Shown piece by piece: positions 1-7,279 of a stretch of DNA of 11,051 nt. Under the pieces are notes generated by a model. It worked only from the letters and a program-made list of their open reading frames with translations, ran no database searches and had not been told where the DNA came from. The position numbers were made by a program, and so were the translations under genes. Every line of letters begins with the position of its first letter. The stretch's first letter is position 1. The stretch spans positions 1 through 11,051 of the forward strand of contig DPXQ01000174.1 of the NCBI GenBank assembly GCA_003527225.1. The letters are read 5' to 3'. The DNA comes from Rhizobium sp. (GTDB lineage: Bacteria > Pseudomonadota > Alphaproteobacteria > Rhizobiales > Rhizobiaceae).

Positions 1-8
1 GTTTGCAG

Positions 9-563
9 ATGAACTCATATGTGAACATGGGCGTCGGTGCTCTTCTTGGTACCGTTTTCGTCCTGATGACGGTGTCCATCGCTTCGGAAGGCATCTTCCG
101 CTCGGAAAAGCCCGAGAAGGAGGGCTATGCCATCGTTGCCGAAGGCACCGCTGAAGGCGCAGCAGGAGCTGAAACCGCAGCCGCTGTCGAAACGCCGATC
201 GCAACCCTGATGGCAAGTGCCGATGCCGCTGCCGGCGAGGTCGTGTTCAAGAAGTGCGTGAGCTGTCACACCGGTGACAAGGGCGGCGCCAACAAGGTCG
301 GCCCCAATCTCTTTGGCGTGGTCGAGCGTCCGGTCGCCTCCCATGAGGGCTTTGGCTACTCTGCAGCCATGAAGGATTTCTCCAAGGGCGGTGCGGAAAC
401 TTGGACTTACGAAAACCTGAACAAGTTCCTCACCGCTCCGAAGAAATTCGTGCCTGGCACCGCCATGGGATTTGCCGGCCTCAAGAAGGAAGAAGAGCGC
501 GCCAATCTGATCGCTTACCTGCGCACGCTCTCCGATGCGCCGGTGGCTCTCCCCACCAACTAA
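9..563 (+). CDS. cycM: Membrane-anchored cytochrome c, CycM type
   Basis: Class I cytochrome c that should carry electrons in the respiratory chain, held in the inner membrane with its haem domain in the periplasm. The 184-residue product has an N-terminal hydrophobic helix (about residues 5-25) that reads as an uncleaved anchor, then an Ala/Glu-rich linker, then the haem domain. The haem-binding motif is CVSCH at residues 83-87, and the likely axial methionine is M153 in GTAMGF. Length and layout fit the CycM (cytochrome c552) family of rhizobia and Bradyrhizobium. I chose ATG at 9 because [11 protein letters not shown] is the family N-terminus. A TTG six bases earlier is in frame, but the window edge hides anything upstream, including the ribosome binding site and promoter. 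A strong intrinsic terminator follows the stop. The family call is firm; the gene symbol is by resemblance. Confidence 0.9.
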   Translation: MNSYVNMGVGALLGTVFVLMTVSIASEGIFRSEKPEKEGYAIVAEGTAEGAAGAETAAAVETPIATLMASADAAAGEVVFKKCVSCHTGDKGGANKVGPNLFGVVERPVASHEGFGYSAAMKDFSKGGAETWTYENLNKFLTAPKKFVPGTAMGFAGLKKEEERANLIAYLRTLSDAPVALPTN

Positions 564-592
564 CGCGCAACACACTTTTGGTCTTTGGATTG

Positions 593-619
593 ATGCCCGG
601 CCTCGCGCCGGGCATTTTT
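593..619 (+). terminator. Intrinsic terminator of the cytochrome c gene
   Basis: A perfect 9-bp stem (ATGCCCGGC at 593-601 with GCCGGGCAT at 607-615) and a 5-base loop is followed by a run of five T at 615-619. It starts 29 bases after the cytochrome stop codon. On the minus strand the hairpin has no U tract, so it should serve the cytochrome gene rather than the convergent permease gene. Confidence 0.85.
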
Positions 620-629
620 GCTTTCGGAC

Positions 630-1574
630 TTAACTCAGCAGCCAAGCCCAGAAGGTTACGCTGAATACTCCCGCCGCCGTCGTCAGCGTGATGGTGGAGG
701 CGGCAAGGCCGTGACCGACGCCGAACCGGTTGGCAATCAGCCAGGCATTGATGCCGGTCGGAACCGAGGATGTCAGGACCATGGCCGCCGTCCAGTCGTC
801 GCTGAGCCCGAGCATCCGGCTGGCGGCCCAGACGCAGGCGGGCAGCAACATGAGCTTCAGCGCGGACATGGTGCCGGCAATCCCGAGATTGCCGGATATG
901 CCGTATTTGTTGAGTGCCATGCCGAGCGACAGGAGCGCGGCGGGCGCCGCCATCGCTGCGATCTGCGAAACGATGCCGCCAATTACGTCCGGGAGAGGAA
1001 GCCCGGAAACATGGACAACGAGGCCGGCAGCCAACCCGATGACCAGCGGATTGCGCATCAGATTGCCGCCGATCTGTCTCAGGATGGCGACCAGGCCCCG
1101 CGAATGCCCGCCATTGACCTTGCGTTCCGCCTGTTCCATCAGAACGGTGCCGATCACCATCATCAGCGGCAGATGCACGGCGAGCAGGATCGAAAGTGCG
1201 ACGATGCCGTCGCTGCCGACAGTCCGGCTGACGAGCGGCAGCCCGATGAAGACATTGTTGGCAAAGGCCGACGAAACGCCGGCGAGCACGCCGACCCTTT
1301 GATCCCGCTTGAAGAGCCGGGTGGCGGCCAGGTGTCCGACGGTCCATGTGATGGCGACACCGGAGAAATAGGCGATCCACAGCCGGAACGGCGACGCGCC
1401 GTGAAAATCGGCCTCCGAGATCGTGCGGAACAGCAGCACGGGCACCGCGACCTTGAAGACGAATTCGCCAAGTGCGTCTCCGACTTCCTCTCTGAGCAGG
1501 CCGGTTCTGACCAGAATCCATCCGAGAAGGATGAGGATGAAGATAGGAAGGACATTCAATGCAATGGCGGACAT
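630..1574 (-). CDS. AEC (auxin efflux carrier) family permease
   Basis: Inner-membrane secondary transporter of the AEC family (Membrane transport protein, PF03547), whose bacterial members move small carboxylates such as malate or malonate. The substrate here cannot be read from sequence. The 314-residue product is hydrophobic throughout, with roughly ten predicted helices and a short polar loop near residues 147-160. Conserved family segments are visible: AFANNVFIGLPL (103-114), NPLVIGLAAG (175-184) and VPTGINAW (271-278). The open frame extends 35 codons further upstream, but that part is Arg/Cys-rich and not membrane-like. I therefore place the start at the ATG read from 1574, where the first helix begins at once. 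No clear Shine-Dalgarno sequence precedes it. It converges on the cytochrome gene, and a minus-strand terminator at 1682-1706 isolates it from anything upstream. Confidence 0.85.
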   Translation of the reverse strand: MSAIALNVLPIFILILLGWILVRTGLLREEVGDALGEFVFKVAVPVLLFRTISEADFHGASPFRLWIAYFSGVAITWTVGHLAATRLFKRDQRVGVLAGVSSAFANNVFIGLPLVSRTVGSDGIVALSILLAVHLPLMMVIGTVLMEQAERKVNGGHSRGLVAILRQIGGNLMRNPLVIGLAAGLVVHVSGLPLPDVIGGIVSQIAAMAAPAALLSLGMALNKYGISGNLGIAGTMSALKLMLLPACVWAASRMLGLSDDWTAAMVLTSSVPTGINAWLIANRFGVGHGLAASTITLTTAAGVFSVTFWAWLLS

Positions 1575-1681
1575 TTTCGGGAGGCGCTTTCGCAGGAAGG
1601 CGGGGCAGGGTGACGTTAGTCTATCGTCGCAGACTATGATCGACCAGCGGCCTCTGCTGCATGCGCACTCTTCCCGCAACG

Positions 1682-1706
1682 AAAAAAGCGGGGAGGCCCC
1701 CGCTTT
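1682..1706 (-). terminator. Minus-strand intrinsic terminator of the candidate small RNA
   Basis: A perfect 9-bp stem (1685-1693 with 1698-1706, AAAGCGGGG/CCCCGCTTT) with a 4-base loop. Read on the minus strand it runs into six U residues (complement of 1687-1682). On the plus strand the hairpin is followed by CCCT, not a T run, so direction is clear. No minus-strand protein gene lies upstream of it, which points to a non-coding transcript ending here. Confidence 0.75.
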
Positions 1707-1850
1707 CCCTCACCCGGACGAGCCGGGGATCTGGATTGCGCGACCGCCAGTACATCCGTGGCTGGTGGCAATCCGAAGCCGGAGCCTGTTCATGCTCCTC
1801 ACGGTTGGCGACCCTTGACAGGCCTCATGCCACCGCTGCTTGCAACCGTG
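1682..1850 (-). ncRNA. Candidate small RNA with intrinsic terminator
   Basis: On the minus strand this stretch is a row of hairpins ending in a terminator, with no convincing coding frame. Pairings seen, in plus coordinates: 1800-1807 with 1843-1850 (8 bp, CACGGTTG/CAACCGTG); 1781-1785 with 1794-1798 (GGAGC/GCTCC); 1733-1738 with 1769-1774, with an inner stem 1743-1750 with 1762-1769 carrying one mismatch; 1713-1717 with 1723-1727 (CCCGG/CCGGG); and the terminator stem 1685-1693 with 1698-1706 followed by U residues. Alternative pairings (1764-1770 with 1828-1834; 1784-1789 with 1818-1823) could compete. A TATCTA at 1857-1852 (minus) could be a -10 box putting the 5' end near 1845-1850, but I see no good -35. 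Size and hairpin-plus-terminator form recall rhizobial trans-acting small RNAs such as the alpha-r7 family (Smr7C); that identity is only a guess. The 5' end is approximate. Confidence 0.5.
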
Positions 1851-1977
1851 TTAGATAGGCAACGTAACAGGCAAATGACATTCGGCGAAATGCTGGCCGC
1901 GCCGGTATTTTTTCTTCCAAAGGGCGGAAAAACAGGTATTACCGACGCGGGCTATTCAGAGCGGAGATCCTTTTTTC

Positions 1978-2970
1978 ATGGCCAGATTCGACGTGCTTAC
2001 CGTGGGCAATGCTATTGTCGACATCATTTCCCGGTGCGAGGACCAGTTCCTTATCGACAACGACATTACCAAGGGCGCCATGAACCTCATTGATGCCGAT
2101 CGCGCCGAAAAGCTCTACAGCCTCATGGGGCCGGCGGTCGAAGCATCGGGCGGGAGCGCCGGCAACACTGCTGCCGGCATCGCCAATCTTGGCGGCAAGG
2201 CTGCCTATTTCGGCAAGGTTGCCGACGATCAGCTCGGCAAGATCTTCATTCACGATATCCGGGCGCAGGGCGTGCATTACGAAACCCGTCCAAAGGGCAC
2301 CAATCCGCCGACGGCGCGCAGCATGATCTTCGTCACAGAGGATGGCGAGCGTTCGATGAATACGCATCTGGGCGCCTGCGTCGAATTCGGGCCCGAGGAT
2401 GTCGAGCCGGATGTCGTCGCCGCGTCAAAAGTGACCTATTTCGAAGGCTATCTCTGGGATCCGCCGCGCGCCAAGCAGGCAATCCTCGATTGCGCCAGGA
2501 TCGCCCATGAGAACGGCCGGGAAATGTCGATGACCCTGTCCGACAGCTTCTGTGTCGATCGATACCGCTCGGAATTCCTCGAATTGATGCGCTCTGGAAC
2601 GGTCGATATCGTATTCGCGAACAGTCAGGAGGCGCTGGCGCTCTACGAAACCGATGACTTCGACATCGCGCTCGACCGCATGGCCCGCGATTGCAAGCTC
2701 GCGGCCGTCACCATGAGCGAAAAGGGCGCTGTGATCCTCAAGGGTGAGGAGCGGATCCGCGTCGACGCGACCCGTATCGACGAGCTTGTCGATACGACCG
2801 GGGCCGGCGATCTTTTCGCGGCAGGGTTCCTCTACGGCTACACGCAGGGCCGCTCGCTTTACGACTGCGGCAGGCTCGGCTGCTTCTCGGCTGGCATTGT
2901 CATCCAGCAGATCGGCCCGCGCCCGCTCGTTTCCCTCGAAAAGGCGGGCCGCGAGATCGGCCTTATTTGA
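1978..2970 (+). CDS. Adenosine kinase, PfkB carbohydrate kinase family
   Basis: Ribokinase-fold sugar/nucleoside kinase. The rhizobial orthologue group is annotated as adenosine kinase (ATP + adenosine to AMP + ADP), a purine-salvage enzyme that also removes adenosine from S-adenosylhomocysteine breakdown. The 330-residue product is full length. PfkB signature 1 starts with GGSAGNTAAGIANLGG at residues 58-73. Signature 2 is DTTGAGD at 272-278, where D278 is the expected catalytic base. The start at ATG 1978 is supported by GGAG at 1963-1966, 11 bases upstream, a rather long spacing. The last 8 bases overlap the end of the convergent SH3-protein gene. A promoter must lie in about 1851-1960, but I found no strong -35/-10 pair. 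Substrate is by family resemblance; another PfkB sugar kinase activity is possible. Confidence 0.85.
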   Translation: MARFDVLTVGNAIVDIISRCEDQFLIDNDITKGAMNLIDADRAEKLYSLMGPAVEASGGSAGNTAAGIANLGGKAAYFGKVADDQLGKIFIHDIRAQGVHYETRPKGTNPPTARSMIFVTEDGERSMNTHLGACVEFGPEDVEPDVVAASKVTYFEGYLWDPPRAKQAILDCARIAHENGREMSMTLSDSFCVDRYRSEFLELMRSGTVDIVFANSQEALALYETDDFDIALDRMARDCKLAAVTMSEKGAVILKGEERIRVDATRIDELVDTTGAGDLFAAGFLYGYTQGRSLYDCGRLGCFSAGIVIQQIGPRPLVSLEKAGREIGLI

Positions 2971-3502
2971 AGGCCTCGCCGGGATAGGCGCCCCAGATTT
3001 CCGCCTGCGAGACCCAACCCTCGACGCCGCCGGCTTCGGCATGGCACCAATTGCCGTTGCATTCGTCGAGGCGAAGGACGACGCCCGGCTCGAGCTTTGC
3101 GACCACGGAGGCGTTCGGCATCGAATCGCGTCGAAGATTGACGTAGATGTCTTGACCGTCTCCGCGCATCCAGGGGGCAGCGATCGCGGTGCGCTCGCCC
3201 GACAGCAGGGACTGATTGACCCAGCCTTCCGTGCCGTCGGCGTCACGCACGCGCCGCCAGTTGTCATATTCCTGGATGATCTCGACCGGAAGACCCGACT
3301 TGAGATAGAGCCAGGACACCGCATAATCCGTGCTGGGTCCGATCCGAAGGTTGACCCTTTGGGCTTTCAGGCTGACAAACCGGGGCAGCGGCAGACCGCT
3401 CAATCCCTTGGAGGCCTGCGCGTGCGTTGAGACAGGCGCTCCTGCTGACAATCCCAGCGCAAGACATGTTACAAGACAGGTTCGGAGCACGAGTTCACGC
3501 AT
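2963..3502 (-). CDS. Secreted bacterial SH3-domain protein
   Basis: Product of 179 residues with a signal peptide (MRELVLRTCLVTCLALG followed by a likely cleavage near THAQA, residues 26-30), so it should act in the periplasm or at the envelope. The mature part holds two bacterial SH3 repeats (SH3_4/SH3b type), about residues 47-104 and 115-170. Each has the NLR segment (NLRIGPS at 51-57; NLRRDS at 122-127), an NW motif (81-82; 151-152) and a closing EGWV (92-95; 161-164). Such domains usually bind peptidoglycan or other cell-wall ligands. No catalytic domain is attached, so the ligand and role are open. Mature cysteines C148 and C153 could form a disulfide. Only a weak GGAA precedes the ATG. 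The gene overlaps the convergent kinase gene by 8 bp and diverges from the dehydrogenase gene. Confidence 0.85.
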   Translation of the reverse strand: MRELVLRTCLVTCLALGLSAGAPVSTHAQASKGLSGLPLPRFVSLKAQRVNLRIGPSTDYAVSWLYLKSGLPVEIIQEYDNWRRVRDADGTEGWVNQSLLSGERTAIAAPWMRGDGQDIYVNLRRDSMPNASVVAKLEPGVVLRLDECNGNWCHAEAGGVEGWVSQAEIWGAYPGEAFK

Positions 3503-3698
3503 GGTCGTTCCATTGATCGAATGAATTCAGGAGGTGTATTCAACTGCCTGCGGCGTTCCAGTGGCCTTGCGATAAAACCGGACGCCAACCTGCGAGTTTT
3601 GTTTGTCTTCGCCGACGGGTTTGGTAGAAATTGCCCTGAACGGGAAAATTATCACCCCTCTTGGTTAACGACCTCTGAACAAGGCATCGAATGTTCCC

Positions 3699-4703
3699 AT
3701 GACGAACAAGAAAAAACCCAAGGTTTACATAACCCGGAAACTGCCGGACGCTGTGGAAACCCGCATGCGAGAACTGTTCGACGCCGAGCTGAATATCGAC
3801 GACAGCCCGCGTACGCAGCCGGAGCTCGTGGCCGCCATGAGGACTGCCGACGTGCTTGTCCCGACTGTCACCGACCGCATTGACGCCGCGCTGATCGAGC
3901 AGGCGGGTCCGCAATTGAAGCTGATCGCGAGTTTCTCCAACGGCTTCGACCATATCGATGTGGACGCCGCTGCCCGCAAGGGCATCACGGTCACCAATAC
4001 GCCGAACGTACTGACCGAGGATACCGCCGATATGACCATGGCACTCATCCTCGCCGTGCCGCGCCGGCTGGTCGAGGGCGCGCGCATTCTCATCGAGCGG
4101 CCCGGTGACTGGGCCGGGTGGTCACCCACCTGGATGCTCGGTCGCCGCATCTGGGGAAAGCGGATCGGGATCATCGGTATGGGCCGGATCGGCACGGCCG
4201 TCGCCCGACGGGCAAAGGCCTTCGGTCTCTCGATTCACTACCACAATCGCAAGCGGGTCAGTCCGGCGACCGAAGATGCGCTCGAGGCGACCTATTGGGA
4301 CAGCCTCGATCAGATGCTCGCTCGCGTCGATATCGTCTCCGTCAATTGTCCTTCGACGCCCGCGACCTTCCATCTGCTCTCGGCCCGCCGGCTGGCGTTG
4401 ATGCAGCCAACCAGCTACATCGTCAACACTGCCCGCGGTGATATCATCGACGAAGCCGCCCTGATCCAGTGCCTGCGCGACGGCAAGATCGCCGGCGCGG
4501 GGCTCGACGTGTTCGAGAACGAGCCCGCGGTCAATCCGAAGTTGATCAAGCTCGCAGACGAGGGCAAGGTCGTGCTGCTGCCGCATACAGGATCGGCCAC
4601 CATCGAGGGCCGGATCGATATGGGCGACAAGGTGATCATCAATATTCGCACCTATTTCGACGGCCATCGTCCGCCGAACCGCGTGCTGCCGAGCCGGACC
4701 TGA
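3699..4703 (+). CDS. D-isomer-specific 2-hydroxyacid dehydrogenase (glyoxylate/hydroxypyruvate reductase type)
   Basis: Cytosolic NAD(P)-dependent oxidoreductase of the D-2-hydroxyacid dehydrogenase family. The closest rhizobial annotations are D-glycerate dehydrogenase or glyoxylate/hydroxypyruvate reductase, but the substrate is not fixed by sequence. The 334-residue product is full length. The Rossmann nucleotide-binding motif is GMGRIG at 160-165, followed about 20 residues later by basic HNRKR, which hints at NADPH acceptance. The catalytic triad is in place: R246 in NTARGD, E275 in FENEP and H296 in LPHTGSAT. The start ATG at 3699 lacks a strong Shine-Dalgarno, but the next residues (KPKVYITRKLP) begin the first strand of the substrate domain, so the frame and start are sensible. 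It stands alone on its strand, divergent from the SH3 gene and converging on the acetyltransferase gene with a 10-bp gap. Confidence 0.88.
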   Translation: MTNKKKPKVYITRKLPDAVETRMRELFDAELNIDDSPRTQPELVAAMRTADVLVPTVTDRIDAALIEQAGPQLKLIASFSNGFDHIDVDAAARKGITVTNTPNVLTEDTADMTMALILAVPRRLVEGARILIERPGDWAGWSPTWMLGRRIWGKRIGIIGMGRIGTAVARRAKAFGLSIHYHNRKRVSPATEDALEATYWDSLDQMLARVDIVSVNCPSTPATFHLLSARRLALMQPTSYIVNTARGDIIDEAALIQCLRDGKIAGAGLDVFENEPAVNPKLIKLADEGKVVLLPHTGSATIEGRIDMGDKVIINIRTYFDGHRPPNRVLPSRT

Positions 4704-4713
4704 GCAAGGTCGG

Positions 4714-5190
4714 TCAGGTGAGCGACTTGCGCATCTCGATCGAGGTGGTTCGATCATAGCCGGCATGGCGGTTTTCCGCCGTCTTGCCAAAGCCCCAGGC
4801 GGCAAAGAGGCGGTGGTTTTCGGTAAGTTCGACGCGGGTCTCTAGCCGGAGACTGGAAAGCCCGAGTTCGTGGGCGGTCGCTTCGGCGCGCGCGAGCAGC
4901 AACCGGCCCGTGCCCTTGCCTTGCGCCGAGGGGAGGACGGCGAGCTTGCCGATATAGAGCGTGGTCTCGTCCGGTTTCAGGAAGATACAGCCGATCAGTC
5001 GCCCATTTTCGATCGCGGCAAACGCCATCTCCTGCGTGGCCTTTTGCCGGAGCGAATCCGGCGTCAGCCGATGGGCGGAGGAGGGCGGGTCTATCCGCCC
5101 GTCCATGAAGGCGAACGCGGCCAGGATCAGATCGAGCAGTTCCTCGTAGCCGTCGAAGCCCGCACCGATGCGCAGCGTCTCGATCGTCAT
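4714..5190 (-). CDS. GNAT-family N-acetyltransferase
   Basis: Single-domain acetyltransferase of 158 residues that should transfer an acetyl group from acetyl-CoA to an amine; the acceptor is unknown. The acetyl-CoA pyrophosphate-binding motif is QGKGTG at 90-95, preceded by the beta-4 strand LYIGKLAVLP (78-87). The C-terminal ENHRLFAAWGF segment (about 124-134) is typical of GNAT motif B. The start codon overlaps the stop of the upstream adenylyltransferase gene as ATGA (5190-5187), which fixes the start and implies translational coupling. It is the last gene of the recF-adenylyltransferase-acetyltransferase run. I see no U-tract terminator after it. Confidence 0.88.
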   Translation of the reverse strand: MTIETLRIGAGFDGYEELLDLILAAFAFMDGRIDPPSSAHRLTPDSLRQKATQEMAFAAIENGRLIGCIFLKPDETTLYIGKLAVLPSAQGKGTGRLLLARAEATAHELGLSSLRLETRVELTENHRLFAAWGFGKTAENRHAGYDRTTSIEMRKSLT

Positions 5191-5963
5191 GGCGAAGGCG
5201 AGGCCTTGTGCCGCCGGTAGCGGATCGTGTCGAACCGTGCCGACAGCGCGTCGTAGAGCAGGAGCCTGCCGACGAGCGGTTCGCCGATGCCGGTGATCAG
5301 CTTTATCGCCTCCATGGCCATCAGAGTGCCGATGACGCCCGTCAGCGCTCCGATGATGCCTGCCTCGGCGCAGGAGGGAACAAGACCTGCGGGGGGCGGC
5401 GAGGGAAATAGGTCGCGGTAGGTCGGGTACTTCAGGCCGTCCGGGCCGATCTCATGCGGCTTGAGCACCGTGAGCGAACCGTCGAAGCGCCCGACGGCGC
5501 CCGTGACCAGCGGTATGCGCGCGGCCTCCGCCGCATCGGCCGCGGCATAGCGGGTGTCGAAATTGTCCGACCCGTCAACCAGCAGGTCGAAGCCCTTCAG
5601 ATGGCGTTCCGCCATGTCCAGGGAGAAACGCTCCTCGAACCGGATGACCCTGACATGAGGGTTTAGTCTCGCGATGGCTTCGGATGCGCTTTTTGTCTTC
5701 TCCGCGCCAATCGTGCCGCTGTCGTGGATCACCTGTCTCTGGAGGTTCGACAGCGATACCCGGTCGTCGTCGATGATTCCAATGGTTCCGACACCCGCTG
5801 CCGCGAGATATTGCAGGACGGGCGAGCCGAGCCCGCCGGCGCCGATTACCAGCACGCGTGCGGCCTTCAGCTTCTGCTGACCCGCCCCGCCGACTTCGGC
5901 AAGCAGGATGTGTCGCTTGTAGCGGGAAATTTCCTCGGGGCTCAGTGATTCCATGTCGTTCAT
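5187..5963 (-). CDS. moeB: MoeB/ThiF/HesA-family adenylyltransferase
   Basis: E1-like enzyme that adenylates the C-terminal glycine of a ubiquitin-fold sulfur carrier. In rhizobia this group is annotated as molybdopterin-synthase adenylyltransferase MoeB, acting on MoaD in molybdenum-cofactor synthesis; ThiS activation is the main alternative. The 258-residue product has the N-terminal RYKRH segment (14-18), the ATP-binding GAGGLG (41-46), DDDRVSLSNLQRQ (65-77) and the adenylate-site DGSDNFDTRY (130-139). A conserved cysteine, C198, lies in PSCAEAG. It has no other cysteine, so the two CxxC zinc pairs found in E. coli MoeB are absent; YPTYRD stands where CYRC would be. The start is ATG read from 5963; a second ATG three codons in is possible. 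It lies 36 bases after recF and overlaps the acetyltransferase gene by 4 bases. Confidence 0.85.
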   Translation of the reverse strand: MNDMESLSPEEISRYKRHILLAEVGGAGQQKLKAARVLVIGAGGLGSPVLQYLAAAGVGTIGIIDDDRVSLSNLQRQVIHDSGTIGAEKTKSASEAIARLNPHVRVIRFEERFSLDMAERHLKGFDLLVDGSDNFDTRYAAADAAEAARIPLVTGAVGRFDGSLTVLKPHEIGPDGLKYPTYRDLFPSPPPAGLVPSCAEAGIIGALTGVIGTLMAMEAIKLITGIGEPLVGRLLLYDALSARFDTIRYRRHKASPSP

Positions 5964-5999
5964 GTTCTCATGCTTTCGAGGGGCGGGAAAGGCTCGTCG

Positions 6000-7124
6000 T
6001 CAGACCAGCAATTGCCCGTCGCTCACGGTGATGAATTGGGCGCGCTCACCAAGCGACGAGAACATTGCCTGATCGGTCCCGGTCATGAATGCCTGTCCGC
6101 CGAGCGCGTCGATACGGTCGAAAAGGGCCGCTCGGCGACCCTCGTCGAGATGCGCGGCAATCTCGTCAAGGAGGAGAACCGGGGCGTGGCCGGTCATGTT
6201 GGCGACGAGCCGCGCATGGGCGAGCACGAGGCCGACGAGCAGGGCCTTCTGCTCCCCGGTCGAGCATCGCTCGGCCTCCATGTCCTTTTCGAGATGGCGC
6301 ACGAGAAGATCGGTGCGGTGGGGTCCTTCGAGCGTTCGCCCGGCCGCCGCATCCCGATGGCGCGTTTCCGCCAGCACCAAGGCATACCGATCTTCGAGGT
6401 CGATTGCCGCGGCGCTCAATTCGCCGTCCAGAAAGCCGGATAGCGCAAGCGACGCGCAGGGAAAGGCGGATGATACGGCCTGTTGGGCAATCAGCGCGGT
6501 CAACAATCCCAGCATTTCCTGCCGGGCGACCGCCATCGCGACGCCGAGGCTGGCCATCTGCCTTTCGAGGCCGGTAAGCCAGGCCGGGTCGAAACGGCCT
6601 TCGCTCAGCAGTCGGTTGCGGCTGCGCATGGCCCGCTCGAAATCGCTGGCGCGCCGTCCGTGGGCCGGATCGAGCGACAGCACGAGCCGGTCGAGAAACC
6701 GTCGACGATCGGAGGAGGGGCCGGTGAAGAGACCGTCCATGGCCGGCGTGAGCCATAATACCCGCAGATGATCGGTGAGATCGTCGACGGATTTTGCCGG
6801 CGTGCCATTGATCCTGAGGCGCCGTGTCTGGCCCTCCTCGCCAGCTTCCGTGCCGGTACCGATCTCGACCGTCCCTTCCATGCCGTCGATCTCGGCAAAA
6901 ACCGAAAACCCGCCGGAAGCGCCGACGCGCACGACATCGGCAAGTGCCGCCCGTCGCAGTCCGCGGCCCGGAGAAAGGAAAGAGACGGCCTCCATGAGGT
7001 TGGTCTTTCCCGCGCCGTTTTCGCCGGTCAGCACTGCATGACGACCGTCGAGCGGGAGAGACACGCTCGCATAGTTGCGGAAATCGGCAAGCTTCAGCCT
7101 GCGGAGAGATACTTTGTGCGTCAT
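6000..7124 (-). CDS. recF: DNA replication and repair protein RecF
   Basis: SMC/ABC-like ATPase that, with RecO and RecR, loads RecA on gapped DNA at stalled forks. The 374-residue product is full length for the family. Walker A is GENGAGKT at 34-41, the ABC signature is STGEQK at 288-293, and Walker B is VLLLDE at 316-321 followed by the D-loop AAHLD. The N-terminal LKLADFRNY is the usual RecF opening and supports the ATG at 7124. The internal segment LWLTPAMDGLFTGPSSDRR (about 123-141) also matches the family. The gene is not next to dnaA-dnaN-gyrB here but leads a minus-strand run with the adenylyltransferase and acetyltransferase genes. Its promoter should lie in the 155-bp divergent gap at 7125-7279, where I see no strong boxes on the minus strand. 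Confidence 0.96.
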   Translation of the reverse strand: MTHKVSLRRLKLADFRNYASVSLPLDGRHAVLTGENGAGKTNLMEAVSFLSPGRGLRRAALADVVRVGASGGFSVFAEIDGMEGTVEIGTGTEAGEEGQTRRLRINGTPAKSVDDLTDHLRVLWLTPAMDGLFTGPSSDRRRFLDRLVLSLDPAHGRRASDFERAMRSRNRLLSEGRFDPAWLTGLERQMASLGVAMAVARQEMLGLLTALIAQQAVSSAFPCASLALSGFLDGELSAAAIDLEDRYALVLAETRHRDAAAGRTLEGPHRTDLLVRHLEKDMEAERCSTGEQKALLVGLVLAHARLVANMTGHAPVLLLDEIAAHLDEGRRAALFDRIDALGGQAFMTGTDQAMFSSLGERAQFITVSDGQLLV

Positions 7125-7279
7125 GCGGATCCGGATTCGATGCTTCCCTGAGCTAGGCCGAAAGGTCTTTCATGGCAAGGATATCCGGCAATTTTCTCGA
7201 CATAGCCGCTGAAGCCGCAGTTCCGAGCCGCGACGATCGGCCGGTGGACCGCTTTTCAGTGGAGGTATAGTGTCCAAGG

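Noticed and set aside
618..1613. Long plus-strand open frame opposite the AEC permease gene
   Set aside because: Its translation is a low-complexity Arg/Asp/Gly-rich stretch without any domain, typical of the antisense frame of a GC-rich membrane protein gene.
1815..1820. TTGACA on the plus strand as a -35 box for the adenosine kinase gene
   Set aside because: No -10-like hexamer lies 16-18 bases downstream (GCTTGC there), and the bases fall inside the structured minus-strand RNA candidate.
1682..1850. 6S RNA, SRP RNA, RNase P RNA or a riboswitch (TPP, cobalamin, SAM-II) in the gap
   Set aside because: I could not find the conserved core motifs of these RNAs on either strand, and the terminator direction is away from the kinase gene, which argues against a leader riboswitch for it.
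6000..7124. Replication origin near recF
   Set aside because: No DnaA boxes of the TTATCCACA type and no AT-rich unwinding region seen in the flanks, and dnaA, dnaN and gyrB are absent from the window.
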